Assembly (NCBI RefSeq): GCF_000003605.2
Contig: NW_003135334.1
Location: 661,031 to 675,737 of the forward strand
Source: Saccoglossus kowalevskii
Lineage: Eukaryota; Hemichordata; Enteropneusta; Harrimaniidae
DNA length: 14,707 nt
Direction: 5' to 3'
Below, in pieces: positions 1 to 8,713 of this stretch (position 1 is the stretch's first letter; the number at the start of each line of letters is the position of its first letter). The position numbers were made by a program, and so were the translations under genes. The notes beneath the pieces are model-generated. The model saw only the letters and a list, made by a program, of their open reading frames with translations. It had not been told where the DNA came from and made no database searches.

Positions 1-813
1 TTCTTTTTACAATTCACTTCTCTGCTGTATCCCTGGCTCCAGCCATAGCGCCGAAGTGCCCTGCTTACTCTCTTTGATCTCTGCACAGAGAGTCGATGTG
101 GTATCTCGCCAGTGTTTAAGGATTCGTCTGTTTTATTCTCTGTGGATTCTTCAGAATCATCTGCAATCCTTTCTAAACTCTCCACTTTGTCTTGTGGGGC
201 TGGTGTTCTAACTATTACCAGCTTTGGAAACACCTGTCTTATCTAAGACACTTGGGTTAAGTTCCATCATAAACTCTTCCCCACTGTCTGAGCTTTGTTC
301 TTCTGTACTTGCCGAATATGGCATTCCCTTTTTCAATTTAAGCTTTTTCAATTTAGGTTGTCGGCTTTGATTCTGTCATTTGAGTTGGTTGCAGGAAATC
401 GTAGCAAAGTTTGAAAAAGTTCCGAAGCAATGTCCTCCCCTTACCGCCATGTTCCTATCTAATCACATAAATGGGCAAGTCAGGATTCCGTATACTCATA
501 AATCGGTAGGCTTCTGTTCTCATCTCATCTTAATCTTGCCAAACAAAATGACATTCTTGACACCCGATTACAGATGCTCAGCACGGCATCCCATACTCTT
601 TGGTCATGACATTGCTTACTATTTGCTGCACTTTTTCTAATGCTTGATCATACGCATAACGGGGAACACGCAGGTCATGCACATATTTTGTCACGGAACC
701 AGGGGTTTCGTCATCTTGCATCAGACCCGGGCACGCGTTCTTTGCCATCCGTGCACCCCAACATCAAATAATTGTGGCAAGAACCCTATTGTATCATTCC
801 TCATAGTGGTGAT
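1..813 (-). pseudogene. Decayed Ty3/gypsy retrotransposon pol, integrase end (partial)
   Basis: The minus strand carries pieces of a retrotransposon polyprotein spread over several frames, in the order expected for the end of a Ty3/gypsy integrase. Going down the minus strand: 813-724 resembles the end of the integrase core (a TIGFLPQLFDVG stretch, like the usual TGFSP..LMFG); 763-581 is a helical segment with YAYDQALEKVQQ; 567-523 resembles the VKNV..GK linker; 529-356 holds NPDLPIYVIR and GKGRTLLRNFF, matching the conserved NPDIPVY.V and GKGR.R.LHRN blocks of the C-terminal domain; 375-211 is an acidic/Lys-rich linker; and 242-1 ends in the basic tail RSKRVSRALRRYG and continues past the window edge. 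Lesions include stops at 816-814, 522-520 (probably a former Trp codon) and 457-455, with at least four frame changes. Reverse transcriptase, RNase H, gag and the catalytic DDE residues are not in the window. The relic seems to stop at about 820-840. The assignment to Ty3/gypsy is from remembered family motifs; the breaks are seen directly. Confidence 0.8.
341..360 (-). repeat. Short direct repeat in the pol linker
   Basis: The unit AGCTTTTTCAATTTA-like sequence (TTTTTCAATTTA) occurs twice in tandem around 329-356, which gives a repeated Leu-Lys-Lys-type motif in the minus-strand linker. It looks like a small local duplication inside the decayed retrotransposon rather than a functional site. 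Confidence 0.4.
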
Positions 814-840
814 TTATAACACGTAATAATGGACAGCGCG

Positions 841-1239
841 TCGTCTTTTATTTACAAAAGTTACAATTGAAATAACTAATGAAATAATTTTCCTTCGGTT
901 ATTCCTCTATCGTTTTTGATACACCGGAAATCAATTTAAATTACAATTAAATTACATAAGATACCAATAACCGAAATATAACGTTTAAAATATGATAAAT
1001 ATCGGACACGACTAAAATATCACTACAAAGACTAACTCTGTAGCAGGTTTAGCTGTCTTAAATAATAGTGACGCCTCCTCACGCGAGACATCCATTAACA
1101 ACAAACTCATCAACAACAACAACAACACAATCCGAAATGTTTCGCTGATAATTTTGTAATCTTAAAAATTGCCCTGTGCTTCACTAGAATTAAGTCTAAT
1201 TGGTCATTAACGTCATTCTCGTTGGTGTGGCATATGCAG
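841..1239. other. AT-rich non-coding stretch
   Basis: There is no open frame of note and no recognisable RNA gene. It contains a short (CAA)5 microsatellite at 1111-1127 and otherwise unremarkable AT-rich sequence between the retrotransposon relic and the LTR-like block. Confidence 0.6.
1111..1127 (+). repeat. (CAA)5 microsatellite
   Basis: Seventeen bases of uninterrupted CAA triplets, with further imperfect AACAAC sequence just upstream (about 1097-1105). Simple-sequence repeat, no coding context. Confidence 0.85.
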
Positions 1240-1534
1240 TGTTGAAGCTGTGTGTTTAATATCAACATTGTAACCTGTCAACGGCATCTTCTCCGTTGGG
1301 GGTTTTAGCTGATATATAATAGACCGTGGATAGTAGTCTGTACGTAACTGCAGATCTACTAATGTTATCAAATCGAAGAACGTGTTATGAAACTGTTTTT
1401 AGAAGATACATTTTGTCTAAATCTGTTTTCAAGTTTTATCAATTTACACTTTTATTTTGAACAATTTAATAACTAACAAAAAGATGTGATTTAAGAAGTT
1501 TAGTAGTTATTGTGGTTAGAGCGACTCTTATATC
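1240..1534 (+). mobile_element. Possible LTR remnant (plus strand)
   Basis: The block begins near TGTTGAAGC, has a TATA-like GATATATAAT at 1311-1320 followed by an AGTAGTCTGTACG stretch where a transcription start could lie, and ends just before a primer-binding-site-like TGGCGCCCGA. That order (TG start, TATA box, end, PBS) is typical of a retroelement LTR. No partner LTR, gag start or target-site duplication was found, and the 3' end does not read CA. It is oriented opposite to the pol relic at 1-813, so it would belong to a different insertion. The left border is a guess. Confidence 0.28.
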
Positions 1535-1552
1535 TGGCGCCCGATTAAGAGA
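1535..1552 (+). promoter_or_regulatory. Primer-binding-site-like sequence
   Basis: TGGCGCCCGA at 1535-1544 equals the first ten bases of the primer binding site complementary to the 3' end of tRNA-Lys (including CCA) used by many retroelements. The next eight bases do not follow that consensus, so this is either a decayed site or a coincidence. It supports the LTR reading of the block just upstream. Confidence 0.3.
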
Positions 1553-2246
1553 TGTTTCCACTCCTATTTGGCTAGATAGGTAGATAGACAGTATTATCTG
1601 TGTTTATTTTCTTGCACTTTCAAAAAAGTACAATAGCTCCCTCGTACATTGCAATTGCAATTAAATGTTCGAACACGTTTCTTGACAAAAAGGTTTAAGC
1701 TTCCTATAGCTTCCGATTGAAACGTCAATGACGAACAAAAGTCAAATCGCCGGAAACAGTGTTCCCTTTATACGTCAGTTGATATAATAATCACAATCAA
1801 GACTGAAATGGACAAAGTAAGTCAATAACCGAAGTTTCCAATTTGTAACTACATTTCAACCAAGAATTCCTATTTGGTGCGAACAAAACATTTCACAAAA
1901 TGTCAAAATTCGACATTCAATTTCGTATCGATTGCCCAACAACAAATTTAAAATATGGCCTTCATTAATGGCATTTTATTTATTAAGCACACGTATAACT
2001 TAGATGAATGTACGTATTTGTCAAATTAAAAAAAATGCAATTTACAGACACGCTACAATAATCCATGGTTGATAAAATGTATACAAATCAAGTCATACCC
2101 CTGAAAATTAAATCATTGTTATAGAGACAATTCCGAGGTCGATTTCTCATCGCTGTATACGCTACACAATGTAAACCCGCAACACTAAATCGCATAATAT
2201 ACAAATTATTTTCGGTTGACAGGTTTGGCCTTCATGTTGGCTTTAC

Positions 2247-2292
2247 ACAAGTTTTATACATACAAGTTTTATGTATACAGGTCTCATGTATA
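2247..2292 (+). repeat. Short imperfect tandem repeat
   Basis: ACAAGTTTTATACAT (2247-2261) is followed at once by ACAAGTTTTATGTATAC (2262-2278) and a degraded third unit ending TCATGTATA (to 2292). Local duplication, no coding meaning seen. Confidence 0.6.
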
Positions 2293-2542
2293 ATATTGTT
2301 ATATTGTTCGGCTGTTTACTACAGACAACATCTGTGTAAAGTGATTGTTAATGATTTCTGTTGCGGAATAAAGTAGTCCTATATCATACGTTCTCCAGCT
2401 GTTGACAAGCAATGTAATGTTTCACGATTTAAAGGTTACTTGCCACTTGTTAATTTGAATGCTGTTGACTGTCGTGCTAAACAGTCAAGCAATCGATTCA
2501 TCTTATTTTGTATAATATTCTGGGCGGATGCAAAAGCATGCT

Positions 2543-2564
2543 GAGAATGCATGAAACCATTCTC
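2543..2564. repeat. Small hairpin
   Basis: GAGAATG and CATTCTC are exact inverted copies separated by eight bases. A stem of seven in 14.7 kb of AT-rich DNA is expected by chance, so no function is claimed. Confidence 0.4.
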
Positions 2565-3348
2565 GTCCAAGAACACGCGTTGAGAGGGTTGTTTTAAGAA
2601 AACAAATGGATGGGATTCCCCCGGCCTTCGTTTGGGGTATAATTTTGCATTGAGTATGGTATTTACGAGGTGTTAATACTACAAAAATAGCAGCATTTAA
2701 TATATGGTTAATAAACAAGTCGCATCTAGCGCAATAATTAAATGTTCATATGTATAATATAACGCCATTTACTGACATTGTCTCGAACAAAGGTAGTACA
2801 AAGCCTGGATGTACCCTTGTGTGTAATGTTTCATGGTATTGAGTAGGATGGTTTACAGTATCTGTATAGAGTAACACGACTGACGCACTATTCAACTGAA
2901 AATGTCACGTGATCTAGAATTCTTATTTTAAAACCTATTACATTTTAAAACAGGAATGTACTTGCAATAAAGTCATTGGTTGGTTATATTGTGAAATGTG
3001 CTGCATAAATATTCCTCTAATGCATGTCTAATTCAAATTGTGAAGATGAATATAAAACGCACGTGAACCAACTGTCACGTAAATACCATTCCACTAAATG
3101 TCGATATGCATTATCTTTACATGTGACCTTGACATGACCTTTAGCCTCCCTCATAGACGAACATTCGCCATGTATGAAATATGTGTCTGTAATTGTGATC
3201 GGCTTCAATACACGTGTTGTTAATTGGTGTATCATTTATACGGAAGATGTTATCATAACCCTACCCAATTATATGGCTCTGTGCCACATTCAATATGCGT
3301 ATGAAAGTGAGGAATGCGTAGAAGATGGCGAACATTGGTGGTTAGACT

Positions 3349-3366
3349 AAATGCACGCATGCATTT
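3349..3366. repeat. Small palindrome
   Basis: AAATGCA, four bases, then TGCATTT: a perfect 7-bp stem. May be chance. Confidence 0.4.
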
Positions 3367-4345
3367 CAAGTTTCATCATAATTATTATTGTATTCCGAAT
3401 GCAATTATGAGGTAATTGTCCGACCCTGATTTAATACAATATATAGAATAGATATGACACTACTGACTGCAACATACGGTCATCGCTGACAACAGCACCG
3501 AGGTTGTGTTTTTACATGACATTGATTGGCGAGTTTACATGCTCATTGCAGGCTTTATAGTAACTTTATAGTATACTCAGTATACCCCGACTTCACATCG
3601 CTGGGTTGGCGCCACATATGTCAAGCTTCGCCGCCAATTATTGGCCAGAATAAAGAAAACTCTTTTATCGCTGGTATTAGCTTGTTTTTCCTTTACGTTG
3701 TATTTGATAATAATTGTTGATATCCATTGATGTTATGTCGGAGTGGCAGTGCTTATAATTATTACCACATGCACATAACAACCTGGGTAGCTTCGGGCTC
3801 TTCTGGGAATACTTGGAAATAAATAGAGACGGCGCTGAACCATACTAACATGTATAGGTCATCCGGCAAATAGTTAAACAAACTCAGTATATCAGAAGAA
3901 TTGTGTTAACGACCTTATGGTTTCATTCTAAAATTAAACTGCCAATAGACGACAGTCAGTGTAACAACAGGTGTATTTTGCATATACAAACAATGAGTTA
4001 TATGCCCCAAATCCTACAAAAACACTAAACATCATCATAAGAGTGCAAGAGTAAACGGATGTTGGCTATACTAGAAAGACTGATATAGCTAAATCAAAAA
4101 GTATCAGACCGATGATTCAAAACCAGCTGATTTCCAGCCTATCGTTCGCTCAATATTTTTCTCACTGTAAATCTATTAAAAATGTTCTTGACAAAAATAA
4201 AGTCGAGAAGAAAAGCCGTTAATCAAACAAAAACTAACACTTTCATTATTGTGTACGTAATCACGTGTAGAAAATGAATGGAAAGAAAAAAAGGAAAATA
4301 CAAAAAAATAAAAGGAAATACTGTAAAACACGTCTTTTTAGCAAG

Positions 4346-4500
4346 CATGTCATTTTAGCTAGTTTAGCTAACCTGTAATTTTGCTAATTCAAGATGCTAA
4401 TTTAGAATAAAATATATTCTCACAATGAGATTGTTGGCATTTTAGCTAAATTAAGCATTTGTAAATTCACGTATAGAGTCAAATTAGCTAAAATGACATG
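4346..4500. mobile_element. 155-bp imperfect palindrome, MITE-like, TTAGCTA-rich
   Basis: The ends are perfect 16-bp inverted repeats, CATGTCATTTTAGCTA at 4346-4361 and its complement at 4485-4500. A second inverted pair, GCTAATTTAG-like at about 4396-4405 and CTAAATTAAGC at about 4445-4455, shares nearly the same centre (about 4424), so the whole unit can fold back. TTAGCTA occurs four times inside (near 4354, 4364, 4442, 4484). There is no coding capacity and no clear target-site duplication. The size and structure suit a miniature inverted-repeat element; the family is not recognised. Confidence 0.6.
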
Positions 4501-5990
4501 TATCTATTTCAATGTGTTTCACAGTAAATACTTTCCATATTATATCACGATATTAACCAGCAATTCTATTGGATATGTATTTCCATAACTAGAGTAATTC
4601 GTACCAAGAAAATTGACCTAAATCTTCTTGGTGAAAAAATAAAATAAATGAATAAATCTGTTTGTGTATATCTAGGGTGACAATATTTTTGAATAAATTA
4701 AGTACATCTTTCTTCTGCTGCATATATTTAAAAAAAGTTGTATGTGGTAAGTATATCCCCATACGTATATAGGTCACGGGATATATGGAAGAGTAAGGAA
4801 ATTATGATGAATGACGACAACTATTTTTTGGACTTTGTTTTCAGACATTTTGTTTAGAAGATATTTGTATTGGGTCAGTCAATTATTGAACCTGTGTATT
4901 TTGTTGAGTTGACCACTCAAAATAGTTTAATTCATTTGCAGATTGTCTTTTAAAAGGTGATTGTCTTCAAAATGTTTCGGATAAAGGATGTTGAAGATAT
5001 TTTAGAAAATTTGTGTTAAATTTATTTATTGAATACTTTGTCATATAGATAATTATAGATGGCGCTGTTCATTGTGCAAAACACGTGAAATTATGCAAAT
5101 GAATTTTAAAAAAGATAGTGTTAAGAAATTGTCCATGATCAACTCAATAAAGATCCTGAATCTCTTGTATATTAATAATTCATGCATCTGTGAACTGATG
5201 CAAACCAACACATATTCTGCACGTGGCGATTTAGACTTCATAGACTCAATATATTCATGAATGGCCAGACCTGTTCAGATTACATCAATTCCATCAAGAC
5301 ATTACCCTATTTTGACCCTACTTAATCCATACCTCGATTCACTACTTCTATTCAAAACAATTACTGTAAGTCTATATCTTCTACTTGATGAAATGTCTGC
5401 ACTACTCACAGGTGCGGTTGCTACTACCCGAAACTGCTTATATTGATCGCAATATCCCCAAGAAGTTTCTAATTTAACCGTTTGTATCCAAAATCTTAGT
5501 CTACTTCAAGTCAGCTCATTTTATTATTTGAAAATACGTTTTTCATCTACTAGCTGTGTTCGACCTTCACAACAACAATAATATGATGCTCGGCAGACTG
5601 CCACATCGTTTAATGTTTCATTTAAAGGAGAATCATACTTATAAATGCTAGTACCCAGAATTTATTAATTGTGCAGTAAATTGTACACTAGGGCAATATA
5701 TATTGATAATTTGGGGGTCACCTATTTTCGGGAAAATGATGGTTGTATTTAAGTGGATAGAGGCCATTTTGTCTGTTACCATAGGTTCCGATGGCATACC
5801 TCTAATTATTATACATCTGTCACCGTAACGCCATAAGTTACAGCGTGCCGTAATGTTTTGGTATTTTAAGGGGTATTTTCATCCTACCATATTAGGAAAT
5901 GCGAATTCCAAATATGGAATGATTACACGCGTAAGCGTCCTCTAATAAAAAACAAACATGGTTGCCACAGGGGTTTGACCGGACTCCACG
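4501..5990. other. Non-coding stretch
   Basis: No open frame above about 62 codons except overlapping chance frames on both strands at 5053-5260. A short inverted pair ACCAAGAA (4603-4610) / TTCTTGGT (4625-4632) is present. An octamer-type ATGCAAAT lies at about 5093-5100 but nothing around it suggests a promoter. No RNA gene or mobile element was recognised. Confidence 0.55.
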
Positions 5991-6200
5991 CAAAGAAGTT
6001 CGCTGATTCTTTTTGAATTTAGGCATACCCATGATGTATCCTTGGAAGGAAAAGATGTATAATAATAAGGTTATTACGAGGATACTACAAAGTATACATT
6101 CAGACAGTACTCCGTCGCATCGACCTCCGCTGCGCGTCAGTCGATACTCCCGATGTACTGTCTTCGTGCATACTTTGAGGTATCCTCGTAATAACCTCAT
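5991..6200 (+). mobile_element. Foldback repeat family 1, copy A
   Basis: This 210-bp block recurs in opposite orientation at 11635-11846. It has two parts. Positions 5991-6066 are a non-palindromic leader starting CAAAGAAGTTCGCTGATTC and containing ATGATGTATCCTTGGAAGG. Positions 6067-6200 are a foldback: AGGTTATTACGAGGATAC at 6068-6085 and its exact complement at 6180-6197, with similarity of the arms running on for about 43 bases (to a shared GACAGTAC). A small inner stem ATCGAC/GTCGAT sits in a GC-richer centre (about 6119-6147). No transposase is encoded; a minus-strand frame crossing it is not conserved in the second copy. Probably a non-autonomous transposable element. Confidence 0.75.
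6068..6197. repeat. Inverted repeat of foldback family 1, copy A
   Basis: Perfect 18-bp terminal arms (6068-6085 and 6180-6197), imperfectly extended inward to about 43 bp. If transcribed, the RNA would form a long hairpin. Confidence 0.85.
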
Positions 6201-7642
6201 ATTATAGACTAGTGACATCGTTTGAAAAATCATATATTGTTGAGGATAGGGCTATTTTTGTTGTCCTGAATCATTTTAAAAATCTGGGTGTTAAAAATGT
6301 TTCTTTAAGATTGTGCTCTACAGAATCGTTTTGAAAGTATGCTATTTCATTGTGCCATATGACAATAGCTCCACGATTTTACATAGAACACCTATGAACA
6401 TTGTCATGTTAAATATGTAAATCTGACGTCATCAGTCTAAACACTGTCTACGCCCTTCCACTGCCCCATACAGTTCAATCAGTATGCAGACGGCAATCAA
6501 CCATTCCTTACATTCAATTATAAAGTCTCAATCACAGCCATCAACTCAATCGAGTGATGTTCCTGTCAAATTAGACATTGAATGACCCAAATTAAACTTA
6601 AATGACTCAATGACTCACATCCAATCTGCTAACCCTTTTTAGCTTACTTGACCCCATTGACAAAAGCAAAATTTGTTTCCCAGTTTTGTGCTATTTTATA
6701 ATCTACTACGTATGTCTGTACCATCCAAAGAATTTCCAACAATTCAGCGTTGTACCATGTACAGTACGTATTTTCATGCACATCTGTTACTAGTTAATAG
6801 TGACATTTATTTAATTACAGTTCCGCCGAGTCTCAACAACACACTTCACCGGCATCTCAGTCTCTGATCTTGTTCCTCTCAAGTATACTATTAATGAGTT
6901 GTCTAGGCGTTATAATCAACAGGTCTAGATTTCAGAGTCCTGAAAGTACACAGAATAAATCTATTTAACACGTTGACAGATACTGAATATAGACAAGTGC
7001 ATTTTTAATACAGAAATATTGCAATGCTGCTCTAAAATAATATATATTTTATGATTTGAAGTGCACAGTCAGTGTAAATTATATGCATTTGCTGAAAAAG
7101 GGTAAATTAAAAAAAGATAATGTATACGACATTGTACCCACTATCAATACTGATAAATGAAATGTATATATTGCAATTGATTTAGTTTTATGTATACGGG
7201 GTTTGACTGTGAAGACTACTCGAAGGTGTAAATGCAGCATTACATTTAGTTCTTGAGTTAACATCAGTTTAGCAATAAAACCTTGACCGTGCAAAGTGGT
7301 TGTCAATTTTCTTTTATAGCTGAACCATTTTTTTCGATGTTGCCTTCAATCTCAATTTGACATCCTAATCGTACAATACACACACAACAACGATAGTACA
7401 GACTTTAATATAATGTACACTATCTGATTCACAAAACATTAGGAAAAGAAGGATGGAAAAATCACATAGATTACGACTGATGTAATAATAACATACGCCA
7501 GTATTTGCGAGGTCGACAAAAAAAGGTGGTAAAATCCCAGAAAACTGTACGTTCGGCTATTTGTTGGGAGTCTGAACACTGTACCAAGACTACCTCTGAA
7601 TGTACAACATGTATCAATTTGAGCTTGTGCTGTTTCCTTGAC
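6201..7642. other. Non-coding stretch
   Basis: Only short chance frames are present (75 codons or fewer). A short tandem pair AATGACTC AATGACTC lies at 6601-6616. No RNA gene, exon or long repeat was recognised. Confidence 0.55.
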
Positions 7643-7678
7643 TTAAAGGGCGGTGGTCGTCTCGCTGAGCATGTGCGA
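7643..7678 (+). repeat. Left terminal inverted repeat of the TTAA element
   Basis: Starts TTAAAGGGCGGTGGTCGTC and pairs with the complement of 7863-7898, which reads TTAAAGGGCAGCAGTCGTC. Confidence 0.8.
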
Positions 7679-7860
7679 CATTTGTGTTGATAAACATTGA
7701 TTTTCCCACAATCCAATGCGCTCTTCTAATGTCATCAAGAGTACGAGTTTTGACCTGCACAAAGAAATTACCTACTTGAAGTTTGGTAACGTCCCAGTTT
7801 GTACTCGTTGGGCTACGCAACCGTCAAAGTCGCTATATTTGTTAATATGAGCCCCATATA

Positions 7861-8010
7861 CCTCGCGCATGCGTGGCGCGACGACTGCTGCCCTTTAAGC
7901 ATTTTTCATAGGCCGTTCGGCCGGCGTTCCGCGACAGCTCGCACAGTTTCGTAGAAATAGTGGTGCGCTCCAAGCAAAAATAGAACGTTCTGTGACGCAG
8001 CTTTGTCCCC
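7861..8010. other. GC- and CpG-rich patch
   Basis: By eye this 150-bp stretch contains about 18 CpG dinucleotides and is clearly more GC-rich than the AT-rich surroundings. It covers the right terminal repeat of the TTAA element and about 110 bp beyond it, including GGCCGTTCGGCCGG at 7911-7924. It could be a small unmethylated regulatory patch, or the remnant of a recently inserted GC-rich element. No promoter elements or gene start can be tied to it. Confidence 0.4.
7863..7898 (-). repeat. Right terminal inverted repeat of the TTAA element
   Basis: The complement matches the left end of this copy, and matches the left end of the copy at 14511 slightly better (about six differences), which supports the two copies being one family. 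Confidence 0.8.
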
Positions 8011-8478
8011 GAGATTACTAATGACTATATGTAAGAATGGCAATAATATGAAAAGAAGGGACAGTCGTAAATGTACTACTTTAAAAAATTTAACACAAAT
8101 TCAAGCATGAAACTAACTAGACCAGTTCCGATCAATCATATAACAGGGTGATGGCATATTGAAACTATGGGATAATCGATATGAGCTTGATAAAATGTGT
8201 TACGTTTTCGGTGAATTATATAAAAGAGTAGCCTTGAATTATCAATGGAATTTTCAATTTATTTCACGTTCCATCACTACCTCAAGTGTCAAATTGTGTT
8301 ATTTCCCCTCCACGATCGCGTTTTCTAACTACACAAAGAAACTTGAATGAGTATAATTGTGTATAATCTAATATAATACAAATGATGATTTGTTTGGCAT
8401 CTTTTTCATCGGGTAATATCTGGAAATAAATAAAGCGAATACATGCAGACAACATGTATGTCTTCTGGTGTACTAAAA
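8011..8478. other. Non-coding stretch
   Basis: AT-rich sequence without a recognisable gene or RNA. A 63-codon frame at 8159-8350 shows no motif. The sequence near 8413-8468 weakly resembles 3806-3866 (both contain TGGAAATAAATA and, about 20 bases later, ACATGTAT), which may be a very old dispersed repeat or chance. Confidence 0.5.
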
Positions 8479-8706
8479 GGACCTTGGACGCAAATGACCG
8501 TCGTTGAGGGCGAGAGGCCGCGAGACTTGTTTTTGCCTCTCAAATATTGTTCAATTTTCTCCGGTCATCGCTTTCACTGTTCCAGTTACCATGGTGACAT
8601 AGAATTGAGTGAAATGTGAGCGCAATGACGGGAGAGAAGGGAACACTATGTGTGGGGGCAAATCTTCTGAATCTCGTTTTTAGCGAGATCTTGGCGCCCA
8701 TTTACG
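8479..8706. mobile_element. Foldback element family 2, flanked by ACTAAAA
   Basis: The sequence is an imperfect palindrome around ACCATGGT (8588-8595). The best arms are about 8531-8578 and 8616-8664, where TTTGCC, TGTTC, TCTCC and GTCAT blocks align in order with few gaps. Outer parts also pair (GACGCAAATGACCG on the left against GTCGTAAATGGGCG on the complementary right). The direct repeats ACTAAAA at 8472-8478 and 8707-8713 would serve as a 7-bp target-site duplication. A smaller perfect hairpin, ATCTCG/CGAGAT, lies at 8671-8689. It is non-coding. It looks like an old, diverged miniature element; the family is unknown and borders are approximate. Confidence 0.5.
8671..8689. repeat. Small hairpin inside foldback family 2
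   Basis: ATCTCG, seven bases, CGAGAT. It resembles a stem-loop but is followed by no T-run, so no terminator is proposed. Confidence 0.45.
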
Positions 8707-8713
8707 ACTAAAA

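Larger units (their letters stand above)
1..840 (-). mobile_element. Truncated Ty3/gypsy LTR retrotransposon
   Basis: This is the mobile-element extent of the pol relic. Only its 3' coding part is visible, transcribed leftward. Its 3' LTR, if present, would lie left of position 1. Sequence right of about 840 (upstream in element terms) gives no integrase, RNase H or reverse transcriptase similarity in any minus frame I read, so the copy is 5'-truncated or its upstream part has been replaced. It cannot move by itself. Confidence 0.7.
1553..4345. other. Long non-coding stretch without recognisable genes
   Basis: Only short frames occur (none over about 75 codons), none with a domain I can name. 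Small structures seen are three related units around ACAAGTTTTATACAT at 2247-2292, a perfect 7-bp hairpin GAGAATG/CATTCTC at 2543-2564, and a hairpin AAATGCA/TGCATTT at 3349-3366. I see no tRNA, no convincing exon, and no long inverted repeats. Confidence 0.6.
7643..7898. mobile_element. TTAA-flanked MITE, complete copy
   Basis: The element runs between two TTAA tetranucleotides (7643-7646 and 7895-7898) and ends in AGGGC...GCCCT. Terminal inverted repeats are about 36 bp counting the TTAA (7643-7678 against 7863-7898), with roughly eight mismatches. The outer TTAAAGGGC and the inner GCATG.GCGA blocks are the most conserved parts. A second copy begins at 14511. The interior (about 185 bp) has no coding capacity. 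A TTAA target duplication is the hallmark of piggyBac-type transposons, so a piggyBac-mobilised MITE is the leading guess. A Harbinger-type element with a TAA duplication is an alternative, since the terminal sequence cannot decide it. No piggyBac transposase is visible in the window. Confidence 0.75.

Noticed and set aside
380-826. Plus-strand frames of 86 and 60 codons
   Set aside because: They lie opposite the minus-strand integrase relic and are antisense shadows.
3806-3866. Weak similarity to 8413-8468 (TGGAAATAAATA and ACATGTAT at similar spacing)
   Set aside because: The intervening and flanking bases do not align well; in AT-rich DNA this can be chance.
4911-4924. 14-base sequence CCACTCAAAATAGT shared with about 9251-9264
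   Set aside because: Flanks are unrelated, so a short coincidence is the simplest explanation.
5892-6233. 113-codon minus-strand frame with a hydrophobic segment
   Set aside because: It runs through foldback family 1, and the same frame in the second copy is interrupted by stops, so it is not conserved as protein.
7471-7820. Overlapping frames on both strands across the TTAA element
   Set aside because: They straddle the element border and its terminal repeat; no motif, no consistent strand.
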